Shown here one piece after another: positions 5,901 to 6,731 of a stretch of DNA of 6,731 nt. Every line of letters starts with the position of its first letter. Position 1 is the stretch's first letter. Below the pieces are notes generated by a model. The model searched no databases, was not told the DNA's origin, and worked only from the letters and a program-made list of their open reading frames with translations. Origin of the DNA: an uncultured bacterium (GTDB lineage Bacteria > Cyanobacteriota > Vampirovibrionia > Gastranaerophilales > Gastranaerophilaceae); assembly GCA_900547585.1 (NCBI GenBank), contig URHD01000092.1:1-6731 (forward strand), written 5' to 3'. Both the position numbers and the translations under genes were made by a program.

Positions 5901-6639
5901 GGATTTCAACCCTTTGAACTTCATCATCCTCCTCATCTTTCGGCGCTGCAGGAGGAATAAATGTATTTATATCAAGGTTCGCAACGATATTTGTCCTCTC
6001 ATCACTCAGAATTTTCGCTTCGGTTTTGAACTTTGCAACTTTTCCGTTAAAATAGCCCAAAGCCAGCTCATCACCCGATAATGTGAGCGAATGACCTGAT
6101 TTTTCATCATTTATGACCGCTTTATAGTCGTGAATTTTGATGTTCGGCACTTTTATTCTGATTATCGACGGGTCAAAAGGCAGGGGCTCAGGAGCTGTCG
6201 CGACTTTACCGATATCATTTTTCTGTTCGTTCAAAATATTTTCAACAAGTCTTACCACCTTAAACTGCTCGCCGTTAGCGATATCAAGGTTAATCCGGGG
6301 CGATTGGATATCAATTTCCGGAACTTTTACCGTCAATAGCAGCAAAGACGGCAAAGCCACATGCCCTCTGGCTGATTCTGCACTGAACAAAACCGACCCG
6401 TCAGGGAGTTTTACGGTGATTTTGCCTGTTTTTATTCCTACTCCGAGTGCAGGAGTGGTTATGAGTTTGGGATTTTGGATATCAACATCCAGATGCGCCT
6501 GTTCTCTGGCGATTTTCTCTATTTCTGGTTTAAAAACCTCCAAATCAACCGCCCGCGGCAGATAGAACAAAAATGCCATATATACACAAAAAATCGCAAT
6601 AAGCGACAACAATCCGAATATTTTCCAAAATCTTTTCAT
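2923..6639 (-). CDS. AsmA-like protein, inner-membrane anchored, predicted periplasmic bridge
   Basis: A 1238-residue protein with one N-terminal membrane segment (about residues 7-28, after the basic MKRFWK start) and a very long beta-strand-rich remainder expected in the periplasm. It fits the AsmA/TamB/YhdP group, known or proposed to form hydrophobic grooves that carry phospholipids between inner and outer membrane. Signs are the membrane segment followed by PRAVDLEVFKPEIEKIAREQ, and the repeated short pattern of strand-Gly-strand (for example LTGTASFTTDIALRG near 965 and SLKGKVTFNIKNGQLG just after), typical of the AsmA C-terminal domain. An acidic loop (PKDEEDDE, about 233-240) and a Pro/Ala linker (about 856-873) may separate modules. 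The last 50 residues (1189-1238) are highly charged and probably disordered, with a basic KRKSKDK patch. ATG at 6639 is preceded by GAGGA and a strong promoter. It is transcribed alone, converging on the small plus-strand gene. I see no clear TamB-specific C-terminal domain, so only the family is named. Confidence 0.85.
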   Translation of the reverse strand: MKRFWKIFGLLSLIAIFCVYMAFLFYLPRAVDLEVFKPEIEKIAREQAHLDVDIQNPKLITTPALGVGIKTGKITVKLPDGSVLFSAESARGHVALPSLLLLTVKVPEIDIQSPRINLDIANGEQFKVVRLVENILNEQKNDIGKVATAPEPLPFDPSIIRIKVPNIKIHDYKAVINDEKSGHSLTLSGDELALGYFNGKVAKFKTEAKILSDERTNIVANLDINTFIPPAAPKDEEDDEVQRVEIPFVNPVLIYRDYDLKSDVNAKLKIRKSGDLVKLNGFLDIEKTTMNLSGYQLPECYAKFKFSGTNVETDTNLYVTKNQHFQALGKFNYGHNPSVDMALKSREIYFNDVIILAKAFLDTLHIKNEMGDLKGHGYILANANIKTNLKKIKSNGSIIVREGGIANNKTGLVISDVNANFLFDNNMLNIKDTKALINGAGLKISGKIEEDSVTGVNISSENIPIPGLFAAFAPADLKKNYNLYSGTVALNASVTGKIKKAVSSAKIVLNNLAVKERTNLLAVTNKNLVAEFSADSKSTLGRITNRDFKLLLPQQKSVLSVPSLSVNLDNINIILNPVTINLNDSSSIIASGQVAQYTTSPLISFFADGKLAAADLKQLAGKEAAPFLASNGAIPLKAQIKGNDKKQTMALQIMADGSNYFTPVELAPLSGKQSILQARADFKGDRLRVFDTGLFVKSTPSAFSNDFDVNMAHTKEIASISGTITALDTKEPFINLFRIMIPHPFNAKICAFKDSGMRVDGGLFLFGKAASPRMRGHFRVSDLRISDLFLAMQEAYLDFRGKELGVSVSNLLLNGSDLNLRANIDLNPSKNVQVYDLNVNSSLIDVEKMMKVADAATKLAPPVPGAASSAPAADIPVFVRSGAINMRRILANPIVLTNTTGDIALRNNVFFLNNLRTSTFGGNITGNITTNLLNGALGVKVNGTGLDVEDALLKLANMKDTLTGTASFTTDIALRGATQVEQMKSLKGKVTFNIKNGQLGPFGKIENLILAENIRESEFFKTTIGQVINSITSIETSRYDVLSGVLNFKDGIAAIDTITSQGKVLSIHIAGNMNLLTNEADMKLRGRLASQVSDMLGPLAYINPVNLIKNTPGMNVLAAKAFFLFCESITEEEMKAIPELYGYSDANATKFQVVLRGDTTKPLTLVKSFKWLAEQSQIDNATAFASTLPDPVEETQKDGMKTVSDKQDVEKPEKERKILFFKRKSKDKTPQETPAVGE

Positions 6640-6642
6640 ATT

Positions 6643-6647
6643 TCCTC
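6643..6647 (-). promoter_or_regulatory. Ribosome binding site of the AsmA-like gene
   Basis: GAGGA on the minus strand with only 3 nt between it and ATG 6639 (4 nt if counted from GAGG), a short but workable distance. It supports this Met, which is also directly followed by the basic residues and membrane segment expected at the N-terminus. Confidence 0.6.
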
Positions 6648-6672
6648 AACAAATCTAGTTAATTTTAATAAG

Positions 6673-6702
6673 ATTATACCCCCTGTACGCGGATTTTTAC
6701 AA
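6673..6702 (-). promoter_or_regulatory. Promoter of the AsmA-like gene
   Basis: On the minus strand TTGTAA (6702-6697; four of six), an 18-bp spacer and a perfect TATAAT (6678-6673). The transcript would start near 6666, giving a leader of about 26 nt with the GAGGA site. A run of five G stands directly before the -10 box. This is the clearest promoter in the window. The remaining bases to 6731 are A/T-rich and hold no gene that I can see. Confidence 0.65.
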
Positions 6703-6731
6703 GATTTTTTTAATTGTTAAATTATGTAAAT

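Noticed and set aside
6137..6565. Plus-strand open frame of 142 codons opposite the AsmA-like N-terminal half
   Set aside because: Antisense to the AsmA-like gene, Ser/Phe-rich composition typical of a reversed coding frame, no ribosome binding site seen.

Overview
The window holds four protein genes on the minus strand and one small gene on the plus strand, with almost no spare DNA. From right to left on the minus strand: a 1238-residue AsmA-like membrane-anchored protein (6639 to 2923), an 8-amino-7-oxononanoate synthase, bioF (2587 to 1454), a DnaJ-type co-chaperone (1409 to 351), and the first 119 residues of the radical-SAM enzyme 7-carboxy-7-deazaguanine synthase, queE (358 to the left edge). 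A 69-residue Gln-rich protein resembling the YjfB putative motility family is read on the plus strand (2645 to 2854). It is divergent from bioF and convergent with the AsmA-like gene.

The organism is probably a bacterium with two membranes, because AsmA-like proteins act between inner and outer membrane. The DNA is moderately AT-rich. Several starts lack a Shine-Dalgarno sequence (bioF and the small gene), while dnaJ and the AsmA-like gene have clear ones. An uncultured non-proteobacterial diderm such as the non-photosynthetic cyanobacterial relatives (Vampirovibrionia/Melainabacteria) would fit, but this is a low-confidence impression from protein style, not a proof.

Layout and regulation. 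The AsmA-like gene has the clearest promoter (perfect TATAAT, 6673-6678) and its own ribosome binding site. It ends facing the small plus-strand gene, with a hairpin (2887-2908) between the two stops. The 57-bp bioF/small-gene spacer is nearly symmetric: a 12-bp perfect palindrome sits in the middle and supplies a TTCAAA -35-like box to each side, with a -10-like box 16 bp further out and then the start codon only 6-7 nt later. dnaJ probably has its own promoter overlapping the bioF stop codon, again beside a TTTCAAA/TTTGAAA inverted repeat. dnaJ and queE overlap by 8 bp and are likely co-translated.

The genes serve different processes: envelope lipid homeostasis, biotin synthesis, protein folding and deazapurine (queuosine/preQ0) synthesis. 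They read as ordinary housekeeping genes rather than a dedicated system. I found no mobile element, CRISPR array, tRNA or rRNA, and no convincing evidence of a novel multi-gene system. The points most worth checking are the symmetric divergent promoter with possibly leaderless transcripts, the DnaJ with half a zinc finger and no Gly/Phe region, and the small Gln-rich protein.
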